DNA of 47,764 nucleotides from a virus. The translations under genes were made by a program, and so were the position numbers. The stretch spans positions 1 through 47,764 of IMG/VR virus record IMGVR_UViG_3300009762_000001. One strand, 5' to 3'. Below are positions 8,733 through 17,227 of the stretch, one piece after another (the stretch's first letter is position 1; every line of letters begins with the position of its first letter). Below the pieces are notes generated by a model. That model was not told the DNA's origin, searched no databases, and saw only the letters and a list, made by a program, of their open reading frames with translations.

Positions 8733-9461
8733 TTATCCAGAAAGCCCGAGCGTGGTCTCCCCGTCGGACAGCAGCAAGCCGCCGCCGCTCGACAGCAGGA
8801 GCACGTTCTCCAATTCCGATTCCAGCGGAACCACGAAGTCCGCGACCAGCCCCGCCTCGCCCTCGTAGACCTTGACCTCGACCGAGGCCATCGCCGGTAT
8901 GACGAGCGGCTCCTGCACGTACTCGTTGAACTCCGCCTCGAAGTCCGTCCGCTCCCACCACTCGCCGTCCGAGTAGTACGGAACCCTGCGCGGGGTAGGA
9001 GTGTCAGGCACCCAGTAGAGCGCCAGCCCGAGGGCCGCGAACGTGTCGTGCACCTGCTGCGTGTACAAGGCGGACTCGAACTGCCGCGCCCGGTCGAACG
9101 CCAGCTGCGGCCCGTAGAACTCCCAGTACGTCCTCCAGACGCGCGTGTAGCTCGTGAGCAAGACCAGGGTCTGCGGCGGGTTGTTGGCGTCGTTCGGGTT
9201 CGGCAGCAACTGGCGGTTCCTGACGCGGTTCACCGGAGGGACGTCGGTCAACTCGCAGCGCAGGTAGACGATCTCGTCCGTCGCCGCGTTGAACGGCTGC
9301 CCCCGCCTCTGCCATCCGACCCTGACCGTGTTGTAGACCGTTTGAGGTATCGGCGGAGTCGGAGTGTTCGGGATCGGGATCATGCCGAGGGCCACGGCGG
9401 TCAACGTCTGCATCGCGGGCTGGATCGTCTGCGGCGTCAATGGAACCGGGTAAGCGCTCAC
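8733..9461 (-). CDS. Tail terminator / neck protein
   Basis: 242 residues from GTG at 9461, which overlaps the stop of the 29-residue ORF by two bases and has GAGGGAT upstream. Segments such as NTVRVGWQRRGQPFNAATDE and SYTRVWRTYWEFYGPQLAFD match the neck terminator family that caps the tail tube and sheath. The last 50 residues (from about VEVKVYEGEAGLVADF) are an extension not seen in short members. An in-frame start at 9632 would overlap two genes and is rejected. Confidence 0.75.
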   Translation of the reverse strand: MSAYPVPLTPQTIQPAMQTLTAVALGMIPIPNTPTPPIPQTVYNTVRVGWQRRGQPFNAATDEIVYLRCELTDVPPVNRVRNRQLLPNPNDANNPPQTLVLLTSYTRVWRTYWEFYGPQLAFDRARQFESALYTQQVHDTFAALGLALYWVPDTPTPRRVPYYSDGEWWERTDFEAEFNEYVQEPLVIPAMASVEVKVYEGEAGLVADFVVPLESELENVLLLSSGGGLLLSDGETTLGLSG

Positions 9462-9547
9462 TTGGAATAATCCCTCAGCGAGATCACGACGATGTAAGCC
9501 ACTACCGCGATTCCGGAGAAGATCATCGCGCCGAGAATCCAAGGCAT
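9458..9547 (-). CDS. 29-residue single-span membrane microprotein
   Basis: Reads MPWILGAMIFSGIAVVAYIV followed by a short basic tail. The ATG at 9547 overlaps the upstream stop (TGATG), and its TGA overlaps the GTG start of the tail terminator gene. Both overlaps argue for a real gene even though it is tiny. One hydrophobic segment of about 20 residues. It might only serve to couple translation, or it may be a membrane peptide; function unknown. Confidence 0.6.
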   Translation of the reverse strand: MPWILGAMIFSGIAVVAYIVVISLRDYSK

Positions 9548-9915
9548 CACGCGCCCAGAATCCTCGCTGCGAGGCCCCACCAATAGCCCCTGCTGGAATA
9601 GTCGCGCACCGCGACGATGCGGTACAACTCACCGTGGTACATCAGCAAATCGCTCGTCGCCGGATTCCCGTTAGTGTCCTGTTCCCGCGTCACGTAAATC
9701 GGCAGTTCGCAGTTGATCGTGATCGCTCCGTGGATGTGATCTGCGTCCGGCTGCGCGTCCACGACTTTCGGATCGGCGATGGTGACGTTGCCGTAGTAAT
9801 TCAAATTCGTGTACTTGTCGTTCCATCCGCCCGGACCCCACGCCCCGCCGTTGCTGCGCTGAATCACGAACGGTTCGGCTGTAAGTGGATTGTTGCATGT
9901 GAAGGAGAGGTCCAT
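9547..9915 (-). CDS. Head-tail joining (neck) protein, tentative
   Basis: 122 residues. The C-terminal half (LMYHGELYRIVAVRDYSSRG) is like small beta-barrel head-closure or stopper proteins of contractile-tailed phages. Position between the DUF4054-like adaptor and the tail terminator fits. Family not certain. Confidence 0.6.
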   Translation of the reverse strand: MDLSFTCNNPLTAEPFVIQRSNGGAWGPGGWNDKYTNLNYYGNVTIADPKVVDAQPDADHIHGAITINCELPIYVTREQDTNGNPATSDLLMYHGELYRIVAVRDYSSRGYWWGLAARILGA

Positions 9916-9919
9916 CTAC

Positions 9920-10741
9920 TTATTGCACGCTATCGGTTAGCGAAGTAAACCGTCCAAACTCATCTTGTGGAACTCGAATAATAGGATGGCGACCTTCAGC
10001 GTATGCCCGCTTCAAAGACTCTGAGCGCTTCTGTTTAGTCTCCTCAGATTGTTTCTTGCCTTTGTGAGATAGCGAGAGATTAGCCCGCCATTCTGCCGAA
10101 TGAGTCTTGCCTTTATTCCAAGCAGTTTGACCTTTTTTCCATCTAGTCTCTTTCCCGGCTTCTGCGAGAATTGCTCCAGTATTATTGCGAATAGACGCTA
10201 TCCTGATCTTTTGACGCGTTGAGGGAGAAAGAGGGGCGCGCTTACGCCCGCGCTGCCATGCTCCTATTTTTTCTCGAGTCTCGGCAGAAATAACTCTTGT
10301 AAAGAGATACTGCCGCAACTTCTCTTTAGTCTTTTCAGACATAGGAAGATGCTTGGAAGAGGCCCGCATCCTCGCCTTTGTCTCTTCCGATGCTTTCTTC
10401 CCGAGGTGCGAGCGCCGGTTTTTCTCGATTACCTCAGGCGCGGGATCACATACTCCATCACCGCCAGCAGTGAGGTTGTACCCATGAGGAGCCTTAGAAT
10501 TTAATAGTGCGATGTAGTATTTTTCTTTCTGGTTCAACTCTTCAAATGAAGAAGCGTGGTCAATAATAGAGAACTCGAACGAGCGCGTTCCATATTTTTT
10601 TATCGCTCCATGAATTGCTGTCAATCTCTTTCTAGACGTTGGAGCATTCAGGTGCTGCTGACGGCGTTTTGCAAGTGTATGCTTAGTAATCCCAACATAT
10701 AACTTGCCGTTAACCATGTTCCTGATACGGTAGACAATCAC
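9920..10741 (-). CDS. GIY-YIG homing endonuclease
   Basis: 273 residues from GTG at 10741 (GTGA overlap with the upstream neck gene; AGGCGAG upstream). The GIY-YIG domain is at the start (VYRIRNMVNGKLYVGITK, with the following Arg and a Glu-containing helix). Later residues contain several NUMOD3-like DNA-binding repeats (GKKASEETKARM, GKTHSAEWRANLS, GKKQSEETKQKRSESLK). The gene is more AT-rich than its neighbours, a sign of transfer. As a free-standing element between neck genes it probably spreads by cutting phage relatives that lack it. Confidence 0.9.
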   Translation of the reverse strand: MIVYRIRNMVNGKLYVGITKHTLAKRRQQHLNAPTSRKRLTAIHGAIKKYGTRSFEFSIIDHASSFEELNQKEKYYIALLNSKAPHGYNLTAGGDGVCDPAPEVIEKNRRSHLGKKASEETKARMRASSKHLPMSEKTKEKLRQYLFTRVISAETREKIGAWQRGRKRAPLSPSTRQKIRIASIRNNTGAILAEAGKETRWKKGQTAWNKGKTHSAEWRANLSLSHKGKKQSEETKQKRSESLKRAYAEGRHPIIRVPQDEFGRFTSLTDSVQ

Positions 10742-11325
10742 TTTGCTCTCTCGCCTAACAACCAAATTATACTTTGTCGCAAGGCACCTGTGTCTATGTT
10801 TCTCCGGCTCGAACCCTTGCGGCGAATTGTAGCGGCGGCGTTCGGCGGCCAGTTGTTGCGCGGGTCTGTGAAAAAATTGCGTACGACGTTCTGCCCAGCC
10901 ATGCCCGCTCGCTTCATGTATGTAACCGCCTGCGCCCTTTTCCCGTCCAACTGCAAACTTGCAGCCTCGCGCAGTTCGGGGATGATCTTGTCTTGATCTA
11001 ACTCGATCGCCGGTTCGATGATCGGCGTCGGCGGCGTGTGGTACGCCATGCTGCCGCGCGACTTGATGTACAACTCCTGTGCCGCATTGTATGACACGTT
11101 GCGGTTCAGCATCATCGCGCCCATGATTCGGCGGGCGTCTATCGTTCTCACGCCCTTGGTTAACAGAAACGCCAATTCTGCATTCGTGATGTCCCCGCCT
11201 TTCCGAGACGGGCTCGCTTCTGGAATCCCGACATAAACAGCTAAGTCCTCGATCCCGCGTATGTTCTTCGCGGCCTTCACCGATCCATCTAAAACAGTCT
11301 TCACTTGGATGTTAGGCTTGAACAC
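10738..11325 (-). CDS. Minor head / neck protein
   Basis: 195 residues from GTG at 11325. Has the layout of HK97 gp10-like or related neck proteins: an N-terminal part (NIRGIEDLAVYVGIPEASPS), a helical middle, and a C-terminal PPNAAATIRRKGSSRRNIDT stretch followed by TGALRQSI, which is frequent in this group. Its neighbours are DUF4054 and a homing endonuclease that begins within its stop. One palindrome copy lies at 10951-10964. Exact role (tail completion versus head closure) is uncertain. Confidence 0.65.
   Translation of the reverse strand: MFKPNIQVKTVLDGSVKAAKNIRGIEDLAVYVGIPEASPSRKGGDITNAELAFLLTKGVRTIDARRIMGAMMLNRNVSYNAAQELYIKSRGSMAYHTPPTPIIEPAIELDQDKIIPELREAASLQLDGKRAQAVTYMKRAGMAGQNVVRNFFTDPRNNWPPNAAATIRRKGSSRRNIDTGALRQSIIWLLGERAK
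10951..10964. repeat. Palindrome CTGCAA-AC-TTGCAG, in neck gene
   Basis: Exact copy; different reading frame from 5232. Confidence 0.75.
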
Positions 11326-11328
11326 GAT

Positions 11329-11868
11329 TCACCGAACATACATCGGCCCGATCCCTATGATGCGGGCGAGCGTGGCTAAATTTTGTCCGTAAATTGTGAG
11401 GTTCCACGCTGCGAACTCTTCCAAGTCCGGTGGCTGCACCGATTGGCTCACGTCGCCAGCCGACTGACTGACCAAGATACCAGAAGCCAATCCGCTGCGC
11501 GCTATCGCGCCCGGCGTGGTTCCCGCGTTCCCCTCTGACTCCATGTAGAGCGTGGCGAAGTGCGCGATGAACAGCGCCATGCCCATCAACCACTGGTCCT
11601 GCCAGCGGGCGAAGTTTATGGAGGCACTCGCCAGATTCACATACATCTGCAAGACCGCCGGAGGGAGCACCAAGTCGTACACCGGAGGGCTGCCGTTCGC
11701 GGTTCCAAACTTCGGATAGACATTCAAAAAATCGCTGATCAAGTATGGCGGGTTGCTGCCGAACACCAGGTTCTGCGCCTGCGTGATAGAACCGGCGAAG
11801 GCGTTGTTCTGGCATCCCCCGTTCCACCACACCGTCAGCAGCGTTTGTATGTCCGGGCCTTGAGACAT
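11329..11868 (-). CDS. DUF4054-like head-tail adaptor
   Basis: 179 residues, ATG start. The pattern of helices with FLNVYPKFG near residue 48, a central FARWQDQWLMGMALFIAHFA helix and a late TIYGQNLATLARIIGIGPMY helix matches DUF4054, the connector below the portal in many myoviruses. It follows the capsid region directly. Confidence 0.8.
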   Translation of the reverse strand: MSQGPDIQTLLTVWWNGGCQNNAFAGSITQAQNLVFGSNPPYLISDFLNVYPKFGTANGSPPVYDLVLPPAVLQMYVNLASASINFARWQDQWLMGMALFIAHFATLYMESEGNAGTTPGAIARSGLASGILVSQSAGDVSQSVQPPDLEEFAAWNLTIYGQNLATLARIIGIGPMYVR

Positions 11869-12390
11869 TTAGGCCATCGCCCTCTTGCTCTTGGATTTAT
11901 GCGCCGTTGCTGCTTCTGGAGCATGAGCGATATCCGTTAACTGCCCTCCGAGAATCGGATTGCTCTTTGTGGCCGCAGAAGCGATAGCTTCACCGGTGGC
12001 TATGTCGGCTGCAATTCCTAGTCCTGTGTTTATAACTCGGCCATCTGATACTACCGCTAACGCCTCTGCCGCCGACAGCGTCGCTGCTATCCCGGCCACG
12101 TCTTGAGCCGTGCGCTTGACTTCTGCGGGAGCAGGGGCGGGAACTATGATCACGTCGTGCTCCGCCAGCGCCCATTTGAACATCTGATCTTCTCGAACCC
12201 ATTCTGGCACGTTCACCGCCCCGCCATAGGCGTTCGAAGGCAAGAGTGGCGCCGAAGGGTTCACGGCTGGCCGGACTTCGACGAAGGCCACACCTTCGGC
12301 CGTCGCCCGCGAACCTTTGTTGAAGTTTTCTTGCAGCGCGTCTACCAGTCGGATTGCGGGGTTGTTAAACCTGTATGCTTTTCTCGCCAT
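11869..12390 (-). CDS. Unknown protein of the capsid region
   Basis: 173 residues, start taken as ATG at 12390 (MARKAYRFNNPAIRLVDALQ). Middle part Ala/Val-rich (VAGIAATLSAAEALAVVSDG), tail basic. It begins inside the 3' end of the next-upstream small gene (26-base overlap) and ends right next to the DUF4054 gene. No family recognised; a minor virion or head protein by position. Confidence 0.6.
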   Translation of the reverse strand: MARKAYRFNNPAIRLVDALQENFNKGSRATAEGVAFVEVRPAVNPSAPLLPSNAYGGAVNVPEWVREDQMFKWALAEHDVIIVPAPAPAEVKRTAQDVAGIAATLSAAEALAVVSDGRVINTGLGIAADIATGEAIASAATKSNPILGGQLTDIAHAPEAATAHKSKSKRAMA

Positions 12391-12613
12391 GATCCACATG
12401 ATTCAATTCTCCTTTTTCAGCGTGTGTTGCTGACTGCGCCCGCCGACGGAGCACGAGGTCCGCGCCTTCCCTGAGAAGGGAATATGGCCTTTTCCAGTTA
12501 GGATGAGTCACCGTGTGCGCTTTCCTCGTTGCCCAGTCGGCGAGCGTCGCCAAGTCGTGATCAGTGAAGTCGTCAGCCTGCTCGTTCAGCAGGTCGAAGA
12601 GCCGGTTCTGCAT
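12365..12613 (-). CDS. 82-residue protein, unknown function
   Basis: Starts at ATG 12613 with GAGGAG eight bases upstream. N-terminal part acidic and helical (MQNRLFDLLNEQADDFTDHD), C-terminal part basic. It follows the capsid gene. No recognisable family. Confidence 0.55.
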   Translation of the reverse strand: MQNRLFDLLNEQADDFTDHDLATLADWATRKAHTVTHPNWKRPYSLLREGADLVLRRRAQSATHAEKGELNHVDHGEKSIQV

Positions 12614-12630
12614 GTCGCGCTCCTCTTCAT

Positions 12631-12646
12631 CCGGGTAAGCGCCCGG
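12631..12646 (-). terminator. Hairpin after the major capsid gene
   Basis: CCGGG, six-base loop, CCCGG lies seven bases after the capsid stop codon. There is no T-tract, so this could be a weak attenuator or an mRNA-stabilising stem-loop rather than a strong terminator. Confidence 0.4.
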
Positions 12647-12652
12647 TCGGTT

Positions 12653-13771
12653 TTAGATGCCGTCGTAGTATGCGATCGGCTGGTAATACATAGGCTTTAC
12701 CACGCCGATCTGCCCGCCATACAACGTCTCGTAGGCTCCGCCGCCGGTGACGGTCGGAACGGTCATGACGCGTTGTATCGGCACGGGGATGTCCATGTAG
12801 ATTTTCTTCTTGTCCGCGACGTAAGCCACCATGCGGTCCGTGGCGGACTGTCCGGCGCCAGAACACCAGCGGGAGGGGAAAATCTTCAGGTTCACGCCCT
12901 GCGTCTTGGCGATGTTGTTGGCCAAGATGTAGGTCAGAATCGAGACTGTTCCGGCCGTGCTCACCAGTGCGTTGGCGATGAGCGTGAACTGAGCCGGGGG
13001 AATCAGTATCTGGTTCGCCATGCCCGTCACGTCATAGTTCGAGGCAGCCCAGGTCGCGAGAACGGCGGTGTTGACGTCGTTCATGATGGCCTGGATGCCA
13101 GCCTGCGTTCCGAGCGCCAGCTTGGCCGCCCAGGTGGTCGCGGCGGAGACCGTGGCGACGGCGCTGGCCGTCACGTTCGAGTTGTTCACCAGTCCGGGAT
13201 AAGACGGCGTGCTCCCGGCCGAAGCGATTGGCCCGATGTAGGTCTGCTGGTCCAGGGACTTGTTCCAGTTCAGGCGCAGGCAGTTGTCGTAGAGGTTGTC
13301 GAGCGAGCGCCCGATGTTCTGCGATTTCTGCATGTCGACGAACGTCACGCGGGCCTCGTTGAACCAGTTGAAGACCCGGTAGATGTCCTTCGTGATGTTG
13401 GCCTGGGCGACGGGGATGGCGGTCGATTCGCCAGCCTGTATGCCGTAGCCGTTGCCGCCGCTGATCTGGTAGTCGGCGAAGTAGTTCGAAGAGAACTCTA
13501 CCCAGCCGCCGCCAGAGTCGACGGGCATGTCGCGCATCCACGTAACGGATGTCAATGGTTCGTGCACCGTGGGATCGCGCTTTTCCAGTTCAGCGATCAG
13601 GAAGGCCAGACCGCCCGCGACGGCGGCGTCAGAAGCTTGGAGCCGCAAAGCTCCAGACCGCAACGCCCCCGCAGCGTCCATGAGGCGTCGCGCCGCCGGA
13701 ATGCCTGCCCGGCTCGCCACTTCGCCCCGCTGAATTGCTGTGTCGAGGTAATTTTCAAATCGTTCCAGCAT
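12653..13771 (-). CDS. Major capsid protein (DUF2184-like)
   Basis: 372 residues, ATG start. The segments SVTWMRDMPVDSGGGWVEFS, NYDVTGMANQILIPPAQFTL and GQIGVVKPMYYQPIAYYDGI match DUF2184-type HK97-fold capsid proteins. Size and position after the cement protein gene fit. It builds the icosahedral head. A stem-loop follows the stop. Confidence 0.9.
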   Translation of the reverse strand: MLERFENYLDTAIQRGEVASRAGIPAARRLMDAAGALRSGALRLQASDAAVAGGLAFLIAELEKRDPTVHEPLTSVTWMRDMPVDSGGGWVEFSSNYFADYQISGGNGYGIQAGESTAIPVAQANITKDIYRVFNWFNEARVTFVDMQKSQNIGRSLDNLYDNCLRLNWNKSLDQQTYIGPIASAGSTPSYPGLVNNSNVTASAVATVSAATTWAAKLALGTQAGIQAIMNDVNTAVLATWAASNYDVTGMANQILIPPAQFTLIANALVSTAGTVSILTYILANNIAKTQGVNLKIFPSRWCSGAGQSATDRMVAYVADKKKIYMDIPVPIQRVMTVPTVTGGGAYETLYGGQIGVVKPMYYQPIAYYDGI

Positions 13772-13790
13772 GGTGGTTTATTGGTCTCCT

Positions 13791-14441
13791 TTAGCCTACG
13801 TTGGGCGAGAGCAGCGTCACTTCGATCACCTGTTGCGTGCCGCCAGGGTCGGTCGAGATGAGGCCGGTTGTGAAAACGCAGTTCGTGAGTTGGATGGTGT
13901 AGGAGGTCGACGTGTCTTCCGCCGGCTCCACGTTCCCCACCGTCCCGTAAGGCGAACCCGTGCTGGCCGCGATGCGGAGCCACACCGGACCGCCCGCGAT
14001 CGGCGCGCTGGCCGACTTCGGGTTGCCGTAGGGCACGATGATGTTTCCCCTGCACATGGCGTCGCAAGGCTCGCCAGGCAGGTAGTAGCCGAGCGAAGGA
14101 TTCGTGCCGGGATATGGCGTGTATCCGAGCATCGTCTTGACCTCGCGCACGGCGAAGCCTACGAAGGCTCCCGTGCCCTGCGTCATCGTTGGAGTGATGC
14201 TGGTCGGCGAGGCGATCAAGTTCGTCAGGTCGGAGTAGTTGCCTCCCTGCGAAGCCTGAGCGCCCTTGCCGTTGATGAAGACGGCTTGCCCGAAGCTGAT
14301 CGAGCCGACCGGATTGCCCTGCGGACTCTGGGTGGCGTCCGAAGGAGTGACGTAACGGGCGACGATCTTCACCGCCTCGTTCCGGGCGTAGGAGCCCACG
14401 TAACCGAGCCCCATCAGTGTGCCTACAGTTGTTCCTGGCAT
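13791..14441 (-). CDS. Structural cement / decoration protein (Gp24-like)
   Basis: 216 residues from ATG at 14441 (MPGTTVGTLMGLGYVGSYAR). A second strong hint is the SISFGQAVFINGKGAQ stretch, common to phage cement proteins that bind between capsomers. It sits between the protease/scaffold and capsid genes. A long upstream extension in the same frame lies within the protease gene and is a shadow. Confidence 0.8.
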   Translation of the reverse strand: MPGTTVGTLMGLGYVGSYARNEAVKIVARYVTPSDATQSPQGNPVGSISFGQAVFINGKGAQASQGGNYSDLTNLIASPTSITPTMTQGTGAFVGFAVREVKTMLGYTPYPGTNPSLGYYLPGEPCDAMCRGNIIVPYGNPKSASAPIAGGPVWLRIAASTGSPYGTVGNVEPAEDTSTSYTIQLTNCVFTTGLISTDPGGTQQVIEVTLLSPNVG

Positions 14442-14442
14442 A

Positions 14443-15384
14443 TTATTGTAGTACCTCCTTCTTGGACTTTGCCGCTTCCGCCGCCGCTTCCGCAACGTCG
14501 CGTCCGAGGTAGTTGGCTGCCCTCTCGGCCAGCTTCCTGCCTTCGTCCGCTCCGTCGCCGGTCCGCATCCGCTGCTGTTCTGCCTTGCCCTCGCGGTCTT
14601 TCTCGCGGGCAGAGAGAACGGCGTCGTATCCGCCCTTCTTGCCCTTCGCCGGTCCGCGCAGCGCCTTGTACTGCTCGTTCCATGCGTCGATAGCATGACG
14701 ATCACCACTCGCTGCGACGGCAGGCTTCAACGCCTTGTGTCGCTCCAAGATGGCATCCAGCGCTTTGCGATCAGCACCAAGGATCGGGTTGTGGGGAATC
14801 TCGGACGCCTCCAGGGTCTCGACCGGGATCAGGTCGAAGTCCGTGGCGCGGTGACTTCCAGCCATCGGGCAGTCGTCGTCATGGGCTTCCTTGCCCTTGG
14901 CGCCGCAGTTGCACTCCGGCTCGTCATCATCGTCATCGTCTTTCCGCTTCTTGTCGTCCCTGGCGATCAACTTCTCGACGAGTCCGCAGAGGCGATCGAC
15001 GGCGTCGGTCGACTTGCGCTTCTTGTCGTCGTCATCGTCCTTCGCCTTCTTTTTGTCATCGTCATCGTCGTGCGCCTTGGCCTTTTTGTCGTCATCGTCG
15101 TCCTTGGCGCGCTTCTTGTCGGAACCCTTCTCCTCGGATTTCTCCGCGGGCTTGGCCCCCTTCTCTTCCTTCTCCAACTCGGCTTCCGCCGGATCGGCGT
15201 CTCGTGTCTTCAATTTGGCATCCTCGTTTCTGCGGGCCGCCCTGCGAAGGGCTTCCGCGTTGGCTTCCTCGTTGCGTTTCACCGGATCGTCCGGCGAGGT
15301 GTCTTGGGCAACGAGCTTCAAACCGAGCGAAGAGAAGAAATCCTTCATCCCGGCAAAGAAGCCCGTGGCCTCCTTCACGTCCAT
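14443..15384 (-). CDS. Nested scaffold protein from an internal start
   Basis: An in-frame ATG at 15384 (residue 196 of the fusion; MDVKEATGFFAGMKDFF) is preceded by AAAGGAGGAGTGT, a nearly perfect ribosome site at ideal spacing. This would give a 313-residue scaffold without protease, as in lambda C/Nu3. The family precedent is established; use here is inferred from the ribosome site and from the domain boundary. Confidence 0.6.
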   Translation of the reverse strand: MDVKEATGFFAGMKDFFSSLGLKLVAQDTSPDDPVKRNEEANAEALRRAARRNEDAKLKTRDADPAEAELEKEEKGAKPAEKSEEKGSDKKRAKDDDDDKKAKAHDDDDDKKKAKDDDDDKKRKSTDAVDRLCGLVEKLIARDDKKRKDDDDDDEPECNCGAKGKEAHDDDCPMAGSHRATDFDLIPVETLEASEIPHNPILGADRKALDAILERHKALKPAVAASGDRHAIDAWNEQYKALRGPAKGKKGGYDAVLSAREKDREGKAEQQRMRTGDGADEGRKLAERAANYLGRDVAEAAAEAAKSKKEVLQ

Positions 15385-15969
15385 ACACTCCTCCTTTTGC
15401 TCGATTTGTGAAGCATCTGAATTTGAATCCAGAATTCTGACTGAACTGCCCGCGCGGCCCGACTCCACCACAGCCACGTGGTTTCCGACGATCCCAACTT
15501 GCTTATAACGTCCTTCAACTTCGTCGGGAACAAGATCGTAGTCATACCCGCAAGAAATTTCTGCGATGGTATCGTTTTCGACACGGTTTATAAGAATTGA
15601 ATCTTTAATTACGAGATCAGCCTCGATGGCAAATTCTCCATCCGGGAGTTGACCGCCTTGCCTTACATTTTGTACATGGCCCTTCGAATAATTCGCATCA
15701 TTGTCGGGAGTCAGAAATACGGGAGGATGGGGAGATGTAATTGACTTACCTTCAAAACTCGCCAGCGTCGTAGGAGAAAACACTTCGTTAAACGGTCTGA
15801 ACACCTCGACAGTTTGATTAGCTGGGACGCCTTCGAGTTTCAATTCCGAGGCTTTGTATTTTTGCAAACCACTTCTGGCTATCGGCGTGCCGAGAACCAC
15901 CAAGTAACCTTCTTTGGTTTTTGCCCGGTGACTCCCGAGGGCAATGCGATCAGCGTGAAATTGTGCCAT
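14443..15969 (-). CDS. Prohead protease (DUF2213-like) fused to scaffold
   Basis: 508 residues; ATG overlaps the endonuclease stop (TAATG). Residues 1-180 match DUF2213 head maturation proteases, including QVGIVGNHVAVVESGRAG near residues 157-174, where His164 and a later Ser are candidate catalytic residues. From about residue 195 the protein turns highly charged and helical, as in scaffolds, with Asp-rich tracts at residues 290-294, 301-305, 311-315 and 344-349 separated by Lys-rich spacers. A small Cys cluster (CNCGAKG, then DDDCPM) lies near 353-375. It should process the prohead interior. Confidence 0.82.
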   Translation of the reverse strand: MAQFHADRIALGSHRAKTKEGYLVVLGTPIARSGLQKYKASELKLEGVPANQTVEVFRPFNEVFSPTTLASFEGKSITSPHPPVFLTPDNDANYSKGHVQNVRQGGQLPDGEFAIEADLVIKDSILINRVENDTIAEISCGYDYDLVPDEVEGRYKQVGIVGNHVAVVESGRAGSSVRILDSNSDASQIEQKEECMDVKEATGFFAGMKDFFSSLGLKLVAQDTSPDDPVKRNEEANAEALRRAARRNEDAKLKTRDADPAEAELEKEEKGAKPAEKSEEKGSDKKRAKDDDDDKKAKAHDDDDDKKKAKDDDDDKKRKSTDAVDRLCGLVEKLIARDDKKRKDDDDDDEPECNCGAKGKEAHDDDCPMAGSHRATDFDLIPVETLEASEIPHNPILGADRKALDAILERHKALKPAVAASGDRHAIDAWNEQYKALRGPAKGKKGGYDAVLSAREKDREGKAEQQRMRTGDGADEGRKLAERAANYLGRDVAEAAAEAAKSKKEVLQ

Positions 15970-16724
15970 TATCTATATGCGCGAGCATAGTTGTTGTAAG
16001 TGCTAGAACAACTCCTAGAGCAAACAACCCGTTTAATGCTGCGCTTATTATTAGGATTGATGTCGAACTTCCCTTTACAGATCTCGCAAATACGATCAAA
16101 GTGCGGAGTTAGTCTCGCGCTCCACCATTTCTTCTTTACGGATGATTGCAAAGCAATGCTCTCGGAAGAATGGGTTTTACCAAGCATCCGAGAACTGTTC
16201 AGAAATCCTTGAGGTACAGGACGCGGATTTAAACGGTAAGCGCGAGCAGAGGCAGCGGCTGCTTTACGCTGATGCTCGGGATTACTGTAGAACTGTTCCA
16301 ATTCTGGATGCTTAATCCCCACTCCAAATCTATTACCTTTCAATCGTTCTTTAGCTTCCGGATGATCTCGAAAAAACTTTCTAACAGCCGCACTCATACG
16401 TCGTCGTGTCAGCTTTGAACGAAGGGGGTGATCGCCTCCATGTGTCATGTTATAGCCATTCGGCCATACAGAATTGCAGCGCTTGATCCACTCAGCTTCG
16501 AGGAGATTGAGTTCTTTGCGATCTGTCGAACGCGCCACGATAGAAATTTCAAAAGCCAGCAATCCGTACTTACGAAGCGCATTCCCAAAGTAGGTATTCG
16601 CTGTGAAATGTTTCTTCACGCGTCGGTTCAGAGTTTTAACAGTCTGACCGATGTACGTCTTGCGACTCACGCGGTGCGTGAACTTATAAACGATACCTTC
16701 TTTCGTACTACGGAGATTAAGCAT
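15969..16724 (-). CDS. GIY-YIG homing endonuclease
   Basis: 251 residues, ATG start. N-terminal GIY-YIG domain (GIVYKFTHRVSRKTYIGQTV, followed by Arg and by LNLLEAEWIKRC with the catalytic Glu). The middle carries basic, helical DNA-binding repeats. The C-terminus has ICEICKGKFDINPNNKRSIK and VCSRSCSS, a probable zinc site. AT-rich compared with neighbours. It lies between a small head protein and the protease gene, with one-base overlap to the latter. Confidence 0.87.
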   Translation of the reverse strand: MLNLRSTKEGIVYKFTHRVSRKTYIGQTVKTLNRRVKKHFTANTYFGNALRKYGLLAFEISIVARSTDRKELNLLEAEWIKRCNSVWPNGYNMTHGGDHPLRSKLTRRRMSAAVRKFFRDHPEAKERLKGNRFGVGIKHPELEQFYSNPEHQRKAAAASARAYRLNPRPVPQGFLNSSRMLGKTHSSESIALQSSVKKKWWSARLTPHFDRICEICKGKFDINPNNKRSIKRVVCSRSCSSTYNNYARAYR

Positions 16725-16741
16725 ATCTACTATTTTATTCT

Positions 16742-17227
16742 TTAGTAGCTTTCTCCGCGCACCAGCTTGTTCGTCGGATCAACGTCCTTACCTTCGTGTT
16801 CGGCTTCCTTCTGTTCTTCGCTTAAAAATTTATTGAGTTCTTTCTTCAATTCTGGCAAGCCGTCGTCGCGCCCGAAAGTCTTCGCATCGACCGTGACCGG
16901 ATTCTCACCGAGGTAGTCTGCCGCCATCCTGCCAAGCTTCCCGTCGTCCACTGCGTTGCGCGCGATATTCCCAGCCGCGTGCTGTTCTTCCGGCGTCATG
17001 GGCGTATCGCCGGGACCAGTCAACGTGCTCACGGGCCAGCCGCCGCCGAACGAGAGCATGGCGTCAGTTCCAGTGAAAATATCTGCTCCGCACATGGAAT
17101 CGTTGTACGACTTCCCCGCCGTGTGCATCGCGATCGCGACTGCCTGCTTTTGGGGCTTTCCGTGCTCCATCTCTGTCTCGATGTTGTGCGAGATCGTTTC
17201 TTGGCTGCTGCCTTTTTCAAGCGGCAT
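16742..17227 (-). CDS. Small conserved phage protein next to portal
   Basis: 161 residues from ATG at 17227, overlapping the end of the portal gene by 11 bases. N-terminal [20 protein letters not shown] followed by [20 protein letters not shown] is a pattern I have seen repeatedly in phage head regions, with a basic helical segment. C-terminus acidic. Biochemical role unknown. Confidence 0.65.
   Translation of the reverse strand: MPLEKGSSQETISHNIETEMEHGKPQKQAVAIAMHTAGKSYNDSMCGADIFTGTDAMLSFGGGWPVSTLTGPGDTPMTPEEQHAAGNIARNAVDDGKLGRMAADYLGENPVTVDAKTFGRDDGLPELKKELNKFLSEEQKEAEHEGKDVDPTNKLVRGESY

Noticed and set aside
12503-13861. 452-codon plus-strand ORF opposite the capsid gene
   Set aside because: Arg/Val-rich mirror of the GC-rich capsid gene; no ribosome site, no domain, and the minus-strand gene is certain.
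13791-14708. 305-codon form of the cement protein
   Set aside because: The first 89 codons are a shadow of the protease gene; ATG at 14441 is natural.
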